From Sphaerosporella brunnea (lineage: Eukaryota; Ascomycota; Pezizomycetes; Pezizales; Pyronemataceae), in contig VXIS01000120.1 in assembly GCA_008704415.1 (NCBI GenBank), positions 58,828-122,827 of the forward strand: 64,000 nucleotides of DNA, read 5' to 3'. Shown in pieces: positions 35,960-47,421 of this stretch. A program made the translations under genes and the position numbers. A model generated the notes under the pieces. That model worked only from the letters and a program-made list of their open reading frames with translations. It did not search any database and was not told the DNA's origin. The number at the start of each line of letters is the position of its first letter. Within the stretch, counting starts at the first letter, position 1.

Positions 35960-37810
35960 TAGTACAGACAAGTTGTGTGTTGTTAACTATCCACCTTCCA
36001 CATCGACTATCGTTCGCAACGGTTATCGCTTCCATGCATGATGGAAAGATGGCAGATAGGGCCAGCGTTAGACTATCGCTTCGCTTCGAGATCCACGTTA
36101 AATAATCATGCAGTATGCTCATATCGATATCAAAATGGGGGCCCTCCGCTGTGACCATCTAGACTTCTAGCGGAGGCGGCCGTGAATCGTGATAGCTGTA
36201 CATATATAAGAACACCCTCTTTGAGAATAGTCAGTTTACAAGAACGGACGTCGGACGGCGATTCTGCATCTGTAATCATGTGGAAATTGGTGGAAATGTT
36301 CCGTCGCAAGATGCATCACAACCAATCACTCCTGCATTCCACACGAACTAGTACAGTCCTGAGCCATCCTTCTACTATAGCGATATTGATATTGTAACCC
36401 CCAAAGCCGCGTGAGCTGGGCGCGCAATTGCACGGTGAAACATGTCCAGCTGGTCGACAGCGGGGATCTTCGCTTTTGGTGAACGAGGTTGAGTCGGAGC
36501 CAGCCTTTCAGATCGCCTTGGGCGGTTTTTCGCCGAAGATGGTGGGGAATCTGGGGATATCGACTCGTGAGATGTGTGGATTTCAAGAATCCAAGCTGTA
36601 GTCTGCGGGGTCTTTGATTGCCAGTGCAACATCACAGACTGTTCCACAATCGGAGAAGCCAATTGCAATGCAATGATCATGAGTACGCCTTACCGGCGCC
36701 GCAGATTCGGAAATGCGGAGAATACTATACCAAGTATGCATAATAATTAATGGCAAACGACACGTCCTCGTATTTCTTCGGCACTTTTTTAGAAATTGGG
36801 GGTTTCTGCTCAAAATTTCAGGTCCTCATGTTGCGCGTGCGCCTCGTACAAAAACAGGCTCGCTGCAGGCGGTCACGCGCATGCGCAGTAGAAGTTGAAG
36901 GGTTCACCTCGTCAGGCTCTCTGAGTATCCACCAGCGCTAAAGCACTCATTCCACCATTCCGAACGTCAAGGTGCAAGACAGCGACTCCCCAACAGTGGC
37001 GGTGTGGCCGTGGTGGTGACACCAAGTCCAATGTTTCACCCCCATGCGTGCATTCCACAACGGCACGAGCAATCTACTGGTCGTTATTGCACCACGACGA
37101 TGACGACGACGATTTTTTTCATGGAATGCAGCTGCAGTTGTTCTCAGGGCTTCCCTCCCCGTTCGTTTCCGCGTGCGACTGGTGAGTTCGCTTATCTCCA
37201 AGTCTTTCGACTCTCTCAAAGGAAACAAAACTGTCGAGTTCGAACGAAAGAAAAACGCATCGTAGGATGGTGTTACGCATTCACCTGCACTTCATCCCGC
37301 TGTCGCTTAAAACGGCATAACATCCGTCGAGATAAGCTCTCGATAGGCTGACAGGGAGGCATCTAGTAGAGCTGCACCATCCTCCGGAGGAAATCCATGT
37401 CCGGTAGGCATCGTGTTTGACACCGCGCAGAAACAGCAGGAGACCTAAGGTGACCAGCAGCTCTTAATAGTTGCGTGGTTATTCTCTGCTCTATTCCCTA
37501 CCCTACTCCTTAGTGCCGCGGCCGGGGGCGGGAGAAACATGCAGCGCTGAAGATGCGCAGCTATCAACCAATAGAACCGTGATCGAGTCGACAGGAATAA
37601 TTGATGCGCATTGGTGCCGTTGTACCGCTCATAGTAGGAACCCCGGCATTGAGGATGGAGGGGGGGAGGTGTGTGGGGTACTCTATTCGTATAGTACACT
37701 TTCGGGTACAAAAACCAGCGATATGCCTCCTTGTTGTTTAATCCGGATATCCCTTTGTTTCATCCAGAGACAACGGTTCTCCAATCCCTCAGCGCTCACA
37801 AAGGTCACCC
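35960..37810. other. Intergenic, upstream of the amino-acid permease gene
   Basis: No gene is supported. The interval nearest 37814 must contain the permease promoter and leader. GATA motifs, if relevant, cannot be separated from chance by eye. Confidence 0.4.
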
Positions 37811-37813
37811 AGG

Positions 37814-39646
37814 ATGGAAACCAAAGACCCGAAATATTCGCAGAAAGAGAAGGAAGCCTCCAATTCAGACTTGGAGCGTGGTGGTGTACTAGAAGATGAT
37901 CAGCCCATCCCCTATACCGGCATCGTCGACGAGAAGGAGTACGGCCATGTACGTCGAGGACTCAAATCTCGGCATGTACAGTTTATTGCGATCGGAGGCA
38001 TCATCGGAACTGGACTTTTTGTTGGCTCTGGCGCCGCACTGGTCCGTGCCGGCCCCCTCAGTATCTTCCTGGCTTACAGCATCGTCGGCACGGTCATTTA
38101 CAGTCTTATGTTGGCAATCGGAGAGATGACGACTTGGCTGCCCATCCCCGGTGGATTGACGATCTATGCGCACCGGTATCTGGATTCGAGCTTTGGCTTC
38201 GCTATGGGTTGGAACTATACCATCGGTGCTGCTTTAACGATATGCGCTGAGGTCTCCGCCGCAATAACGTTGATAGAATTCTGGACAACCGATAAACCAA
38301 AAGCAGCCTGGGTGGCTCTGATCATTGGGTGAGACCCTTCTCGCCGTGGGGATGATAGATGACCCGATGACCTGAGAATTTGAACATCGACTAATTGACT
38401 GTCGACTTCTCTGCAGCGTCATATTCCTCCTCAACATCTGGGTAGTCGAAGGCTACGGCGAAGCCGAATTCATCTTCGCAAGCGTCAAAATAATCACGAT
38501 CATCGGGCTGCTGATCCTTGCGGTGGTCCTCTTTTTCGGCGGCGGGCCAACGCACGACCGTCTCGGCTTCCGCTACTGGAAAAATCCAGGCGCAATGAAC
38601 GAATACCTCGTCCCCGGAGCGCGCGGGCGTTTCTGCGGGTTCCTAAGTTCCTTCGTAAACGCCTGCTTCGCCTTCAGTGGCAGCGAAGTCATCTGCGTCG
38701 CCGCCTCAGAAACCCTGAATCCCCGCCGCAACATCCCCAAGGCCGTGCGCCGCACGTTCTGGCGCGTGCTGATATTCTACGTGTTTGGCGTGTTCGCGAT
38801 CGGCGTGCTGGTGCCGTACAATGACAAGGGCCTGACCACCGCGCTGAAGGAGGGGAAGTCGGGTGCTGCTGCCTCGCCCTGGGTCGCTGCAATCGTCAAT
38901 GCTGGCATCGAGGTGCTCCCGCACATCATCAACGCCGTGATCCTAACCTCTGCCTGGAGCTGCGGTAACAGCTTCATGTTTGCGGCCTCCCGAAACCTCT
39001 ATGCACTCGCCATCACGGGGAACGCACCGAAGATATTTGCGCGTTGCAGCAGACGCGGTATCCCGATCTACGCCGTGGTGGCCGTGTTTTTAACCTCGAT
39101 GCTGTCGTTCATGTGCATCTCCACCAACTCCGCAACCGTGTTCCAGTGGTTCATGAACGTCACCACGCTGTCATCGCTGTTCAACTGGGTCGTGTTGTTC
39201 CTGGCGACGATTAGATTCCGGAAAGCGTGTTTGGCGCAGGGGATAAGGACCGAGGATTTACCGTTTCATTCTGTCTTCATGCCGTATGCCGCTTACTACG
39301 GTCTTGTCATGGTATCGTTTTTTATCTTGATCTCTGGGTTCGATGTGTTCTTTGATTTCAACGCGCGTACCTTTGTCGCCGACGTGAGCCCCCCCACGAT
39401 TGATTCTTCAGGCGGAGTATGTGGTTGCTGACTGAGCGGTAGTATGTCGGGATCTTGATCTTCGCAGTGCCGTTTATCGGCCACAAGGCATACACGCTTT
39501 TCGTGACGAAGGAAAGCTGGGGGATGGTCCCGCCAGCAGAGATCGACATCACCACGGGGAAGGCAGAGGTCGATGAGTACGAGCGGCTTCACCCTCCAGA
39601 GGAACCACGGAATTCTTTGGAGAGGATATGGTTTGCTATCGCTTAG
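37814..39646 (+). CDS. Amino-acid permease (APC superfamily, YAT type), 561 aa
   Basis: There are three exons: 37814-38328, 38417-39383 and 39443-39646. Introns are 88 and 59 bp, GT-AG; the second has a CTGAC branch site. A hydrophilic N-terminus (METKDPKYSQKEKEASNSD) precedes the hallmark RHVQFIAIGGIIGTGLFVGS. About twelve membrane segments follow, with EMTTWLPIPGGL, a FAFSGSEVICVAASETLNPR loop, SAWSCGNSFMFAASRNLYAL and FVADYVGILIFAVPFIGHKA, in the order of fungal general amino-acid permeases such as Gap1. It is a plasma-membrane proton symporter by family knowledge; substrate range is unknown. Length (usual 530-600) is normal and no damage is seen. Reading through the second intron would end at a stop soon after PPTIDSSGG, so splicing is required. 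Confidence 0.92.
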
Positions 39647-39839
39647 GTCCCGAGGCTGTTTGCTTTGTTTGTACGCATGTACCGGTATCTATACCTTGTT
39701 ACGTTCTACTCTACATGTGTACAGTATTACTGTGAGAAAAAAAATCCTCTTCCGCCGCAACGCAGCTCTACTGCCCTCCGTGTTCGCCAGCATATCCACT
39801 CCCGGGTCCCAGTACCACTCCCCAGGCGGATCCAGAGGC

Positions 39840-40095
39840 AAAAACTCATGGGGTAATACCATGAGAAAGCCCCGAGGATAGAACCTGCCGCCCCAAGGGG
39901 TTGCAATCCTTTTTGCACCACTGCACCGCCGAGGTTTTTTTACATCTACTTGAAGTCACATGAAATCATGAAGCACGAAAATACTCAACGAGCCTCGCCC
40001 CCACTATGCTCCAAGCATGCCGCGGCAGTCCCCACAAGGCAAATCCAAAAAGAACCAAAGGGAATGGTGTATCAACTTCTTTCCATGTACGTACC
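39840..40095 (+). repeat. Dispersed repeat B, copy 2
   Basis: This is the same element as 8266-8545: hairpin CTCATGG...CCATGAG at 39846-39866, gccgcccca, a gaggtttttttacatct block, cttgaagtcaca, cgcccccact and aaaaagaacc. It lies about 190 bp downstream of the permease stop codon, so it may fall in the transcript's 3' end. Confidence 0.65.
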
Positions 40096-40381
40096 TTCGC
40101 AGGGGACGGCCGTTTTTAAAAGGCGGCATATGATTATCATGTGGGCCGTTCCAAAACTGCAAAGCTTATATGACTCACATTGCAAAAAGCCCTGTTCGGC
40201 TGGCTAGCTGGCTATTCAGAAAACTGGGTTCCAGCCACTTGTGCGGATGCTTAAGATCATGATTCCGTAAGGCAGGGGCAAGTTATTGACGCCGGCGGAG
40301 TGGTGATCTCCAAGTGAGAGGTCGAGTCGGGTGAAGAAGCAGTTCAAACCCCCCTATATTCCTACCCCATCGATAAAAACT

Positions 40382-40450
40382 TTCCTATGGCGCAATCGGT
40401 AAGATGCCCGCGGTACACTGCTGGGCCCCGGTTCAACTCCGGCCACGGGG
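40382..40450 (+). tRNA. tRNA-like pseudogene or SINE head
   Basis: Good A box (TGGCGCAATCGG, 40388-40399) and B box (GGTTCAACTCC, 40430-40440) at tRNA spacing are present, with cggccacgggg after. The acceptor and D stems do not pair properly and no normal anticodon loop forms. The first 35 bases are shared with the inverted unit at 41065-41132. Confidence 0.5.
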
Positions 40451-41064
40451 GGTTTCTCCTCTTCGCCCCGCGTGCTCTCTTGGGCCGGGGCGGAAGGTTT
40501 TGTTTTTGTTGTAGGCAGGTATGGCTGGCTGTATTTTTTTTTCTCTGGGGATGGGGATTAACACCTTGTAAGGAGCCTATTCGGCTGGTGATGGCGGTCT
40601 GTTTTTTGTTTAGGGCGGTCACCCACCCCAGAAGCGGACTGGAGCGGGCGGCCGAGTGAGAACTGTGACCGCACTTCGAGTGCTACTCCATGATGCCAGG
40701 CCAACATCCCTCCCAACTCGGCATGTACTTTAGGATAGTAGTTTAACAGATAGGGGAAGTAGTGGGGTGCTGCCGTTGAGGCCTCAATCGACCATTAAGT
40801 GGTGAAATGCCGGCTTCAACTGTATACAGTCACCTTGGATTCATAGCTTTTATTGTTTACGGTAAGAAACAAGAGCTGGCTCGGCACGTTATCAAAACCA
40901 CGAGGACTGAGGGGCGGGGAGGGTGCTAGCCTGAGTGGCTTGCGATTGTGTTTGATTGGCTGGATAGTTGCTGGCAGTGTTCTTTCTCGGTGGCCAACCT
41001 GCCCAACCACCCAGGTCGGCTTGATAGCTGACCAGCAAGGTTGACGCAAAAAACGGCCGCACAT

Positions 41065-41132
41065 GGTAAGAGTGCCCGCGGTCCACCAGCCGAACTTGTG
41101 TACCGCGGGCACTCTTGCCGCCGATTGCGCCA
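41065..41132 (-). repeat. tRNA-related foldback hairpin
   Basis: Arms 41065-41086 and 41098-41119 pair over 20 of 22 positions (agagtgcccgcggt core) with an 11-nt loop. The minus strand begins with the same A-box text (TGGCGCAATCGG, 41121-41132) as the tRNA-like unit at 40382, but no B box is present. It looks like a partial inverted duplication of that tRNA relic. Confidence 0.5.
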
Positions 41133-41134
41133 TA

Positions 41135-42945
41135 CGGAAGTTTTTTGATGAGAAAAAGGCTTGAACAAGACGTGGAAAGGGAGGGCTAGTTATTGGTAGT
41201 GGTAATGAAGTACCGTATAAACGCGCACTTTTCAATACTGCGCAACTTGAGGATACCCCATGTCTGGTGCTAAAGGGGTCAGGGAGCAACAGGTCTGGCG
41301 AATCCAGAAACTATTAATATTCAATAATCGTCCTCCTCCCGCTCTTCCATACCAATATCCTGTGACAATACGCCATTTCATCCATCAGCTCACAAAAGCC
41401 TATTCCCAGTCCCTTTCCATCGATTTTGTTCTGCCCCCAGTTCCAATTGCATTTTGATCAGCCTATCCCCTAATCGTCATGCAGGCTTGACTGTCGAAGA
41501 TGCGGGAGCTGCAGTCAGTGCCCTGAAGTTTACTTCAGGGTTTCTCCAGGAAAAAAAGGGGAGCTTTCTCAGGTGTATTGGGGGGGGGGGGGGAGAGAGA
41601 GCAGGTGACGGGTGACGGGGTGACTCGTGAGAGGCGGCAGCATCACGCTTTCTCAGGGTGCACCGCGCTTACTCAGCTTCAAAGGTACGGGGGGGGGCCA
41701 CGGAGCTTGTGCTGCTGAATTTTAATCCTATTTTGCATCGTTACCGGTAACCAAAGTTACATTGCGACGCGGGTATCGAGCTGCCGGTGGGGTGCGGATA
41801 CCAGGTTTACGATGGATGCTATGGGGAAACCGAAGCTACGGCCGCTCTGGGGGGACGTCCAGCCAGCGGTGGAGATATCCGGCATGCGGTGGGAATATCG
41901 AACCTGCGGTCTGGAGAGCCAGCTAACTATAGTCCATGTCTCTTAACCGCATATAGTCGATGCCTCCTCTCCACCGCATCTGGTCCTTTCCACCTCATCT
42001 GCTCCTCTCCACCGCATCTGCGCGATTGCCACTCCTGCCATTGTCCAACACGTTCGCCAGATGCGCTTGAGGTCGCGAGACGAGCTATATTTGCGTACGG
42101 TGGTAGATGAGCGCGATGATAGCTGGGTGCGGCGGTAGATGGGTGCGGCGAAGGATAGATGGCCGCGGTAGATGGGTGCGGCGGTGGATGGAGGGTGATG
42201 GATAGGGATGCGCATATGGATCGTCAGTGGGTTTGTGGGGTATATAGTCAATTAGAAGGGTTTTCCAATGCTCAGAATGCTCTATCGCTGCGGTGGCTCC
42301 TTTCGCAAGCTGTGCACCGTTCATATATGCGCCGCACTTGCATCTGCTTCCTCCACACTTTCTGCGCTGTACAGGACGCTCGCCACGCTCGGAACGCGGT
42401 CCTTTTTTTTCCCCGATGATGAAGAGATAACGCAAAAATGAGTGAATATCAAAATGGGTAAATGCCAAAATGTAACTATTGGCTCAAAGAAGATACGGTT
42501 CGAATTGGACTATTAGTTACCAGTGGATGCTTTTGAAGAAGCAACCACCCCTTTCCGGGTGCAACAACTCATCTTTCTCATTTGAGATACCCGCACGCCT
42601 TTCATGGCTATATATCGAGGTGAGCCTCCTACGTCCTTAATTAGCGGTGAGTCCATAAATGGTGAAATCCCATTCTGGCCTCCTCAGTAAGCAGTGAAGT
42701 TCCTGGGCTGAGAGTCTGAGATATCGTAAGTGATGCGACTGCGCCACCCACTTGCATGGAGATGTGAGGGGTCGTAAAAGGGTAAAAATTGTGGAGTGCT
42801 GAAAAGGCAACAGAGGTGCTGAAACAGGATGTCACCAAACCTGCCAAGCTGTTGCTGTCATCACCGATAGGGTTCATTTGTGTCTAATTCCGATTTTGAC
42901 ATCGGCTCCGTTTTGGGGCGAAAAATTGGCTTCTACGGCTTCAGA
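41135..42945. other. Intergenic with simple repeats
   Basis: It contains a G tract with GA repeat (about 41580-41600), imperfect repeats of ctcctctccaccgcatctg (41960-42020) and of ggtagatgggtgcggcg (42105-42190). No gene is supported. Confidence 0.45.
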
Positions 42946-42947
42946 CT

Positions 42948-42985
42948 TACGGATAAGCCGTGTTTTCAATGTTCCATGACCGTAG
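42948..42985 (-). pseudogene. 5S rRNA 5'-end fragment
   Basis: On the minus strand this reads CTACGGTCATGGAAC... through aaaacacggctt, matching about the first 38 nt of the 5S genes at 50311 and 58776 with a few changes. The rest of the gene is missing. Confidence 0.65.
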
Positions 42986-42989
42986 CTGT

Positions 42990-44230
42990 CCATTCAGCAC
43001 GACGTATAGACATAAATGTTTGGGAAAATAACACCGTGTATGTGTGAGACGCCTGTCCTTCATTGTCGCGGCTAGGTATGACATACAGCAATCACCCCCA
43101 AGATCACATCACGGCGCTTCCTCTCTCCCGCTATATGATAACGTTACCAAAGCCGGATACATGAGGCGGACGTCCTGACGAGATGATATACTTAGCTTGA
43201 GGGGTAGCATTGATAATGAACTGGAACAGGCTTTATTGCGAGGAGGGGGATCTTTACCAACACCAGTGAACAAACTATGCTTTCCTTGCCGAACGCTGCT
43301 GCAAAGCCTACAAGATGGGCAAGAGGCCACTTGTTCATGGTTTTGCGAGTTTGTATACTTGGAGCGAAGAAGATGTCGCTGGGCCTAAGCGTCTGATACC
43401 GAGAACACGCTCGCTGCGCACGTGCGCGCCATCCATAGCGGGGTTGGGCCTATCAGTGAGCAGCAGCTTGGGGAGAGTTAAAGAGCTACGGCGCAGCTGG
43501 CTGGAAACGAGTGAAACAGAAGCGGCGGGACTTAATTAAGAGGGAATTCGGAGGTTTGAAGGCGCAGGTTGGTGCTGGAAAACGCCAAGTGGAGGTATGG
43601 GAGACGGAGACTGGTGCGCTGTCAGGAGTTTGACTAGCAGTTCTAAGTCATTGTGACTCAAGGCGAAAAAGTTTCGGCTGTCCGACCGAAGGAGGCCAAG
43701 CGAGAGGGCTTCCCATAAAAGCCACTCCTGGTCTTCTTTCTTCATACCTGTCGTCGTTGCCAGTTACGTATAGTATTACCTACACTAATCCACATATTAT
43801 CACTCGGTTGCAGATCCGCATTTCTTACTCCCACGCTTCCTATCATTCTTTCTGTAATACACCCAGGTCTATATGGATCACCTTTGAAGTCGGGCTAGTA
43901 TGGGAGAAGAGCCGGCCGGTAAAAAGAGGAAGCTAGAGCAGGACCACCTCGCAATCACAACAGGTAGCTGTAATGCAAATTGATGTGCATGCAAGAAAGG
44001 TGTTTTCGCGGTAAAGGGTGGACCGATGGCGAATCTCCTATGCGACGAGTGCGAAAACCCTCTAGCGGGCCACACCACGAGCCTTCAATTCTGTTCGTTT
44101 GGCCAAGAGATGAACAATGATAAAGACACCAAAGGTAAAAAAACCCTACATCCTTCTTGTCAGGCTAATGCGGTTCCCTAACATAAGAGTCTGCCAGTCC
44201 GGAGTCCATCAATTAATTAATATGAAATCC
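42990..44230. other. Intergenic, no supported gene
   Basis: Frames up to 74 codons occur with no recognised motifs. Confidence 0.4.
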
Positions 44231-44231
44231 T

Positions 44232-45800
44232 ATGCAAGACTATCTGGGGCAAAGGAATGTCTTTTGTGGAACGAACCACCACCGTGGCCGTCCCAGTACA
44301 ACCCTAATGGCGTCCCCACGAAGAAAACCAGCTGGAATCGTTGTCAAATCGGCTTCATCGGCAGAGAACGAACAAGGGACATTCCTTACTCAGACTCCGG
44401 AACTGGCGAGCCTCGAAGGAGCCAGAAATCTGCTGCCGTGCAAGCGGCGAAAACTGTTAGTGCCCCCTGGATAAAGCTTTGAAATACAGGCTAACATTGG
44501 CACGTAGGAAAAACAATCTTCCTCAATTATGCTCTTTTGCGTCGAATTACTGAAGCAAAACCCACAGTATACTTGGGAAATAATCCAGACCAGGGGTACT
44601 ACAGGCGGAGTAGCCTTCGTCAACCTAGCTGAGGACGACGAGATGGCCGGGAACCAGAATGTTTGGGTCCTGGCAAATTACACTCCTCCGGCGTGCCTTT
44701 GGTCTGGCTTTCGTGACTGGTTAATCGTACAAGCCACGTCGCCGGCAGGAGACAAGTTCAGGAATGGTCAAAACAAACAGTTGCCCGTCTGATGTATATG
44801 GATCGTGGTCCTGTGGTGAGATTATGTTGGCCAGGCAAGTCATACCATTCACAGCGCTGCTAGGGTATTTGGAATGGGCTCACCAACACAAGTTTTAATG
44901 GCAGCGAAGGAGTGGAACCAGGCATCTTGGGGAATATCGAGTTCTCGTTCGCAAGATATGGTGGGGTTCCACGATCGTTGTTCCCCACATTATTTGCGAA
45001 CAACACATGACACGATGATGTAAAGGCCCACGAGAAGAGAATTGGTGCACACGCTGCAGCATTGATCAAGCGAGCGCTTCAAGTCGCGTACGATGACTAC
45101 ATTAATGAAGAAGCCTCCCACTGTGTTGTGGCGCTCCGCCCAACCAGTGCTCCGCCAGATAATGAGAAACGAACGATCAGCGTCGGTCGGGAAATGGCCA
45201 TCGCCACCAATTATCTCCAGTTCAGGGTTGCACAAGAAGCGCGCTATCGCAAAGCGCAATTGCGGTTAAAGTCGTGTATGAACAGCTGGCCGGAGTGCCT
45301 ATTCTTCGTGGTGCTGCAGGCTATGTCTTTGAATCGATGGTCCACCAATTTCTTGGGGAAGACGAAACGTTTGAAGTGACATCCACAGATGGCCGGACGA
45401 AAAAAGACATTCGAATCCAGGGCCGGCACCGCTTCGGGCACCCTCAGGAACCTGCCCTAACTTTCCGAAAAGCACCATCCAGAAAGGGCTCCCGGTCGTT
45501 TAATGAGAGTTATGCTGGCGTATACTTATGGCCAGTTTTTACAACTCTCGAAAGTGTCGACTCGCTCGCAGTCATTCGCCACGATGTGCAGCTTTTGCCG
45601 CTATTTTTCCAGATAAACATCGGGGGAACCCACCCGATTCAGACGAAATGGTTGCAAAGGCTTTGGGATACCTATGCATCGGTCCGAAGAAGCACGGGGT
45701 GCGTCTAATATTTGTGGTGCCCGAAGGTAGTGGAGGATTCGCCGGCGGGAAAAGTGGGTTTACCCAGCAGACTTCGCAGGAGGAGATTTTAACGTGGTAA
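44232..45800 (+). pseudogene. RHS/Crinkler-type P-loop NTPase gene, degenerate
   Basis: Coding pieces in several plus-strand frames line up in the expected order. There is a P-loop start (VGKTIFLNYALLRRITEAKP, about 44505), then RDWLIVQATSPAGDKF (about 44720), YGGVPRSLFPTLFANN (about 44955), AHAAALIKRALQVAYDD (about 45050), YEQLAGVPILRGAAGYVFES with VHQFLGEDETFEV (about 45275-45380), and C-terminal PKKHGVRLIFVVPEGSGGF up to 45800. The GGVPR and RGAAGYVFE motifs are those I associate with fungal proteins related to trypanosome RHS and to Crinkler effectors. Frames change at least four times and stops intervene. Some breaks could be introns, but the glycine-rich first half of the Walker A motif is not in frame. 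It is probably non-functional. Confidence 0.55.
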
Positions 45801-46084
45801 AAGAGAGCAGATCAAACGGTCTTGCAGGAGAAATGTGAGCACGCGGGTTGGTGTAGTCGTTTATCGTTACTATTATTTTTGTACATGTTGTGCCTGAAGG
45901 GCATTATTAAAGTGGCTGCGAGTCTATCTTGACTCTTTCTATCATTGTTTGGTGCAGACTCAAGCGAGCGAGACCTTATCGAGTAGTGGTCTATGTGCAG
46001 TGGTCCATTGAAAACGATGATGCGTTGAGCGGCTAGGAAGTAATCTGGTTAAGTACAAAAGTGGACGATAGGGGAATGAATCAG

Positions 46085-46199
46085 CTACGGTCACAGAACA
46101 CTGAAAGCACGGCTTCCCGTCCGCTCAGCCCTAGTTAAGCAGTGTATCGCGAGGTTAGTACTATGGTGGGTGACCACATGGGAATCCCTCGTACTGTAG
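46085..46199 (+). rRNA. 5S rRNA gene, isotype 1
   Basis: This 115-nt gene has helix I CTACGGT/ACTGTAG, the ccgtccgctcagccctagttaag core (internal promoter region) and ggtgggtgaccac, followed by a long T run for pol III termination. Relative to the 50311 and 58776 copies, helix II/III pairs CACTG with CAGTG instead of CCATG with CATGG, so the fold is kept. The 3' half is also the outer end of the inverted-repeat element 46153-47086. Dispersed single 5S genes are normal in filamentous ascomycetes. Confidence 0.88.
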
Positions 46200-47086
46200 T
46201 TTTTTTTTTCTCACTCCACAAGTACAACGATCGCCCGTACTAGAGTACAGAGCTCATTGACCGACTGACACTTGAAAACGGGGGGTAGGGAAACTGGGTC
46301 CTCAAGTGGCTTGCAGGTATAGGAGTTTTTTTAGAATGGCAAGCCTTTAACATGCCATCCGTTTTTGCAATTTCCTGTATCCTGCCACCCGTGCACCAAC
46401 TCCGGTAAACTGCCACGGCTTTTCATGTTCCAGCGAGTTCCGCCTCAACTCAGCAATCGCGCAACGTATGCTACGCCGCCACTCCCCCGTTATGTCTCAC
46501 CACTCTTCGCAACCTGTCCTTCCTACCACACACCCCAGCATCTCCCCCCTACCGTATACCCCGCAACTTCTCTCTCTCACTACATCCCGTCCCCGCCTCC
46601 TCCTCGCAGATCAGATGGCTACCCAATGGCACCTCACGTTTTTTTTTCAGACAAAGCTCCCCATGGCCAACTTTGTAAGGAATAGGCCACAATCGAGCAA
46701 CATGTGGTGACGTTGGATAGGTTCCAGTTGTACGGGTCCGGCGTCAGCCTTCAGAATAGAGCGGAGCGGGTATTGATACACAATCTTCATCAAAATTAAG
46801 AAAAAGCAATGAAATTTCACAGGATTTGGTGCGCGGGTGGCAGGATACAGGGCGTTGCATAAATGGGTGGCATTTTAAAGGTTCGCCGTTCTAAAAAACT
46901 CCTATACCTGCAGGCCTGAGGAAGCACTTGAGGACCCAACATCCCTACCCCCCGGTTTGCAGCCGCTTCCAGGCGTCAGTCGGCCGATAAGTGCTACACT
47001 CTAGTACGAGCGATCGTATTTGTGGAGTGAGAAAAAAAACTACAGTACGAGGGATTCCCATGTGGTCACCCACCATAGTACTAACC
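46153..47086. mobile_element. 5S-associated inverted-repeat element
   Basis: The left arm (46153-46408) and right arm (46814-47086) are inverted copies of about 255-270 bp with moderate divergence. Shared blocks include the 3' half of the 5S gene, ctcactccaca, cgtactagagt, ggggggtaggga, gggtcctcaagtg, gcaggtataggagttttt and cctgtatcctgccaccc. The 405-bp centre is pyrimidine-rich and non-coding. The left arm continues outward into a complete 5S gene and the right arm stops inside one. This may be a 5S-derived foldback element or an inverted duplication seeded at a 5S locus. Confidence 0.7.
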
Positions 47087-47087
47087 C
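47040..47087 (-). pseudogene. 5S rRNA 3'-end fragment
   Basis: On the minus strand it reads from ggttagtactatggtggg to cctcgtactgtag, identical to the last 47 or so nt of the 5S genes, then a T run. It forms the tip of the right arm of the 46153-47086 element. Confidence 0.8.
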
Positions 47088-47421
47088 TGAAAATATGCGC
47101 TGAAAACCCCAGTTACCGGGGCGCCGCGTTTACTAAGGGGCCGTTGGAGACTAGGAGTACAAGGAGACGAGACGCCGGGCCGACTAGGGGCCGTGGGCTA
47201 CGCGGAGTGAAGAAACGCCGCCTACACTTACCGTGCACCCCGGCTGGAAGAGACAGCAGGCCTACATGCCATAGGCGCTTGGGTTCTACCATACTCAATG
47301 AGGGAGGCGACGAGCAGCAACATTTCCCACGTCGCATCCCTTAACTTGTCAAAAAATTTCGGCCATACTTGGGGTTTTCTTAGTGCGGGTCAGGAGGGTG
47401 GAAAATTGGGGTTCTGGTCAA

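Noticed and set aside
39384..39442. A 26-nt intron between GGCGGA and TATGTC in the permease gene
   Set aside because: Too short for splicing; the 59-nt alternative beginning at 39384 has a donor, a CTGAC branch site and restores family alignment.
41840..42260. Possible CRISPR-like or satellite array from repeated ccaccgcatctg and gtagatgggtgcgg
   Set aside because: Units are irregular and directly adjacent without spacers; ordinary imperfect minisatellite in a eukaryotic genome.
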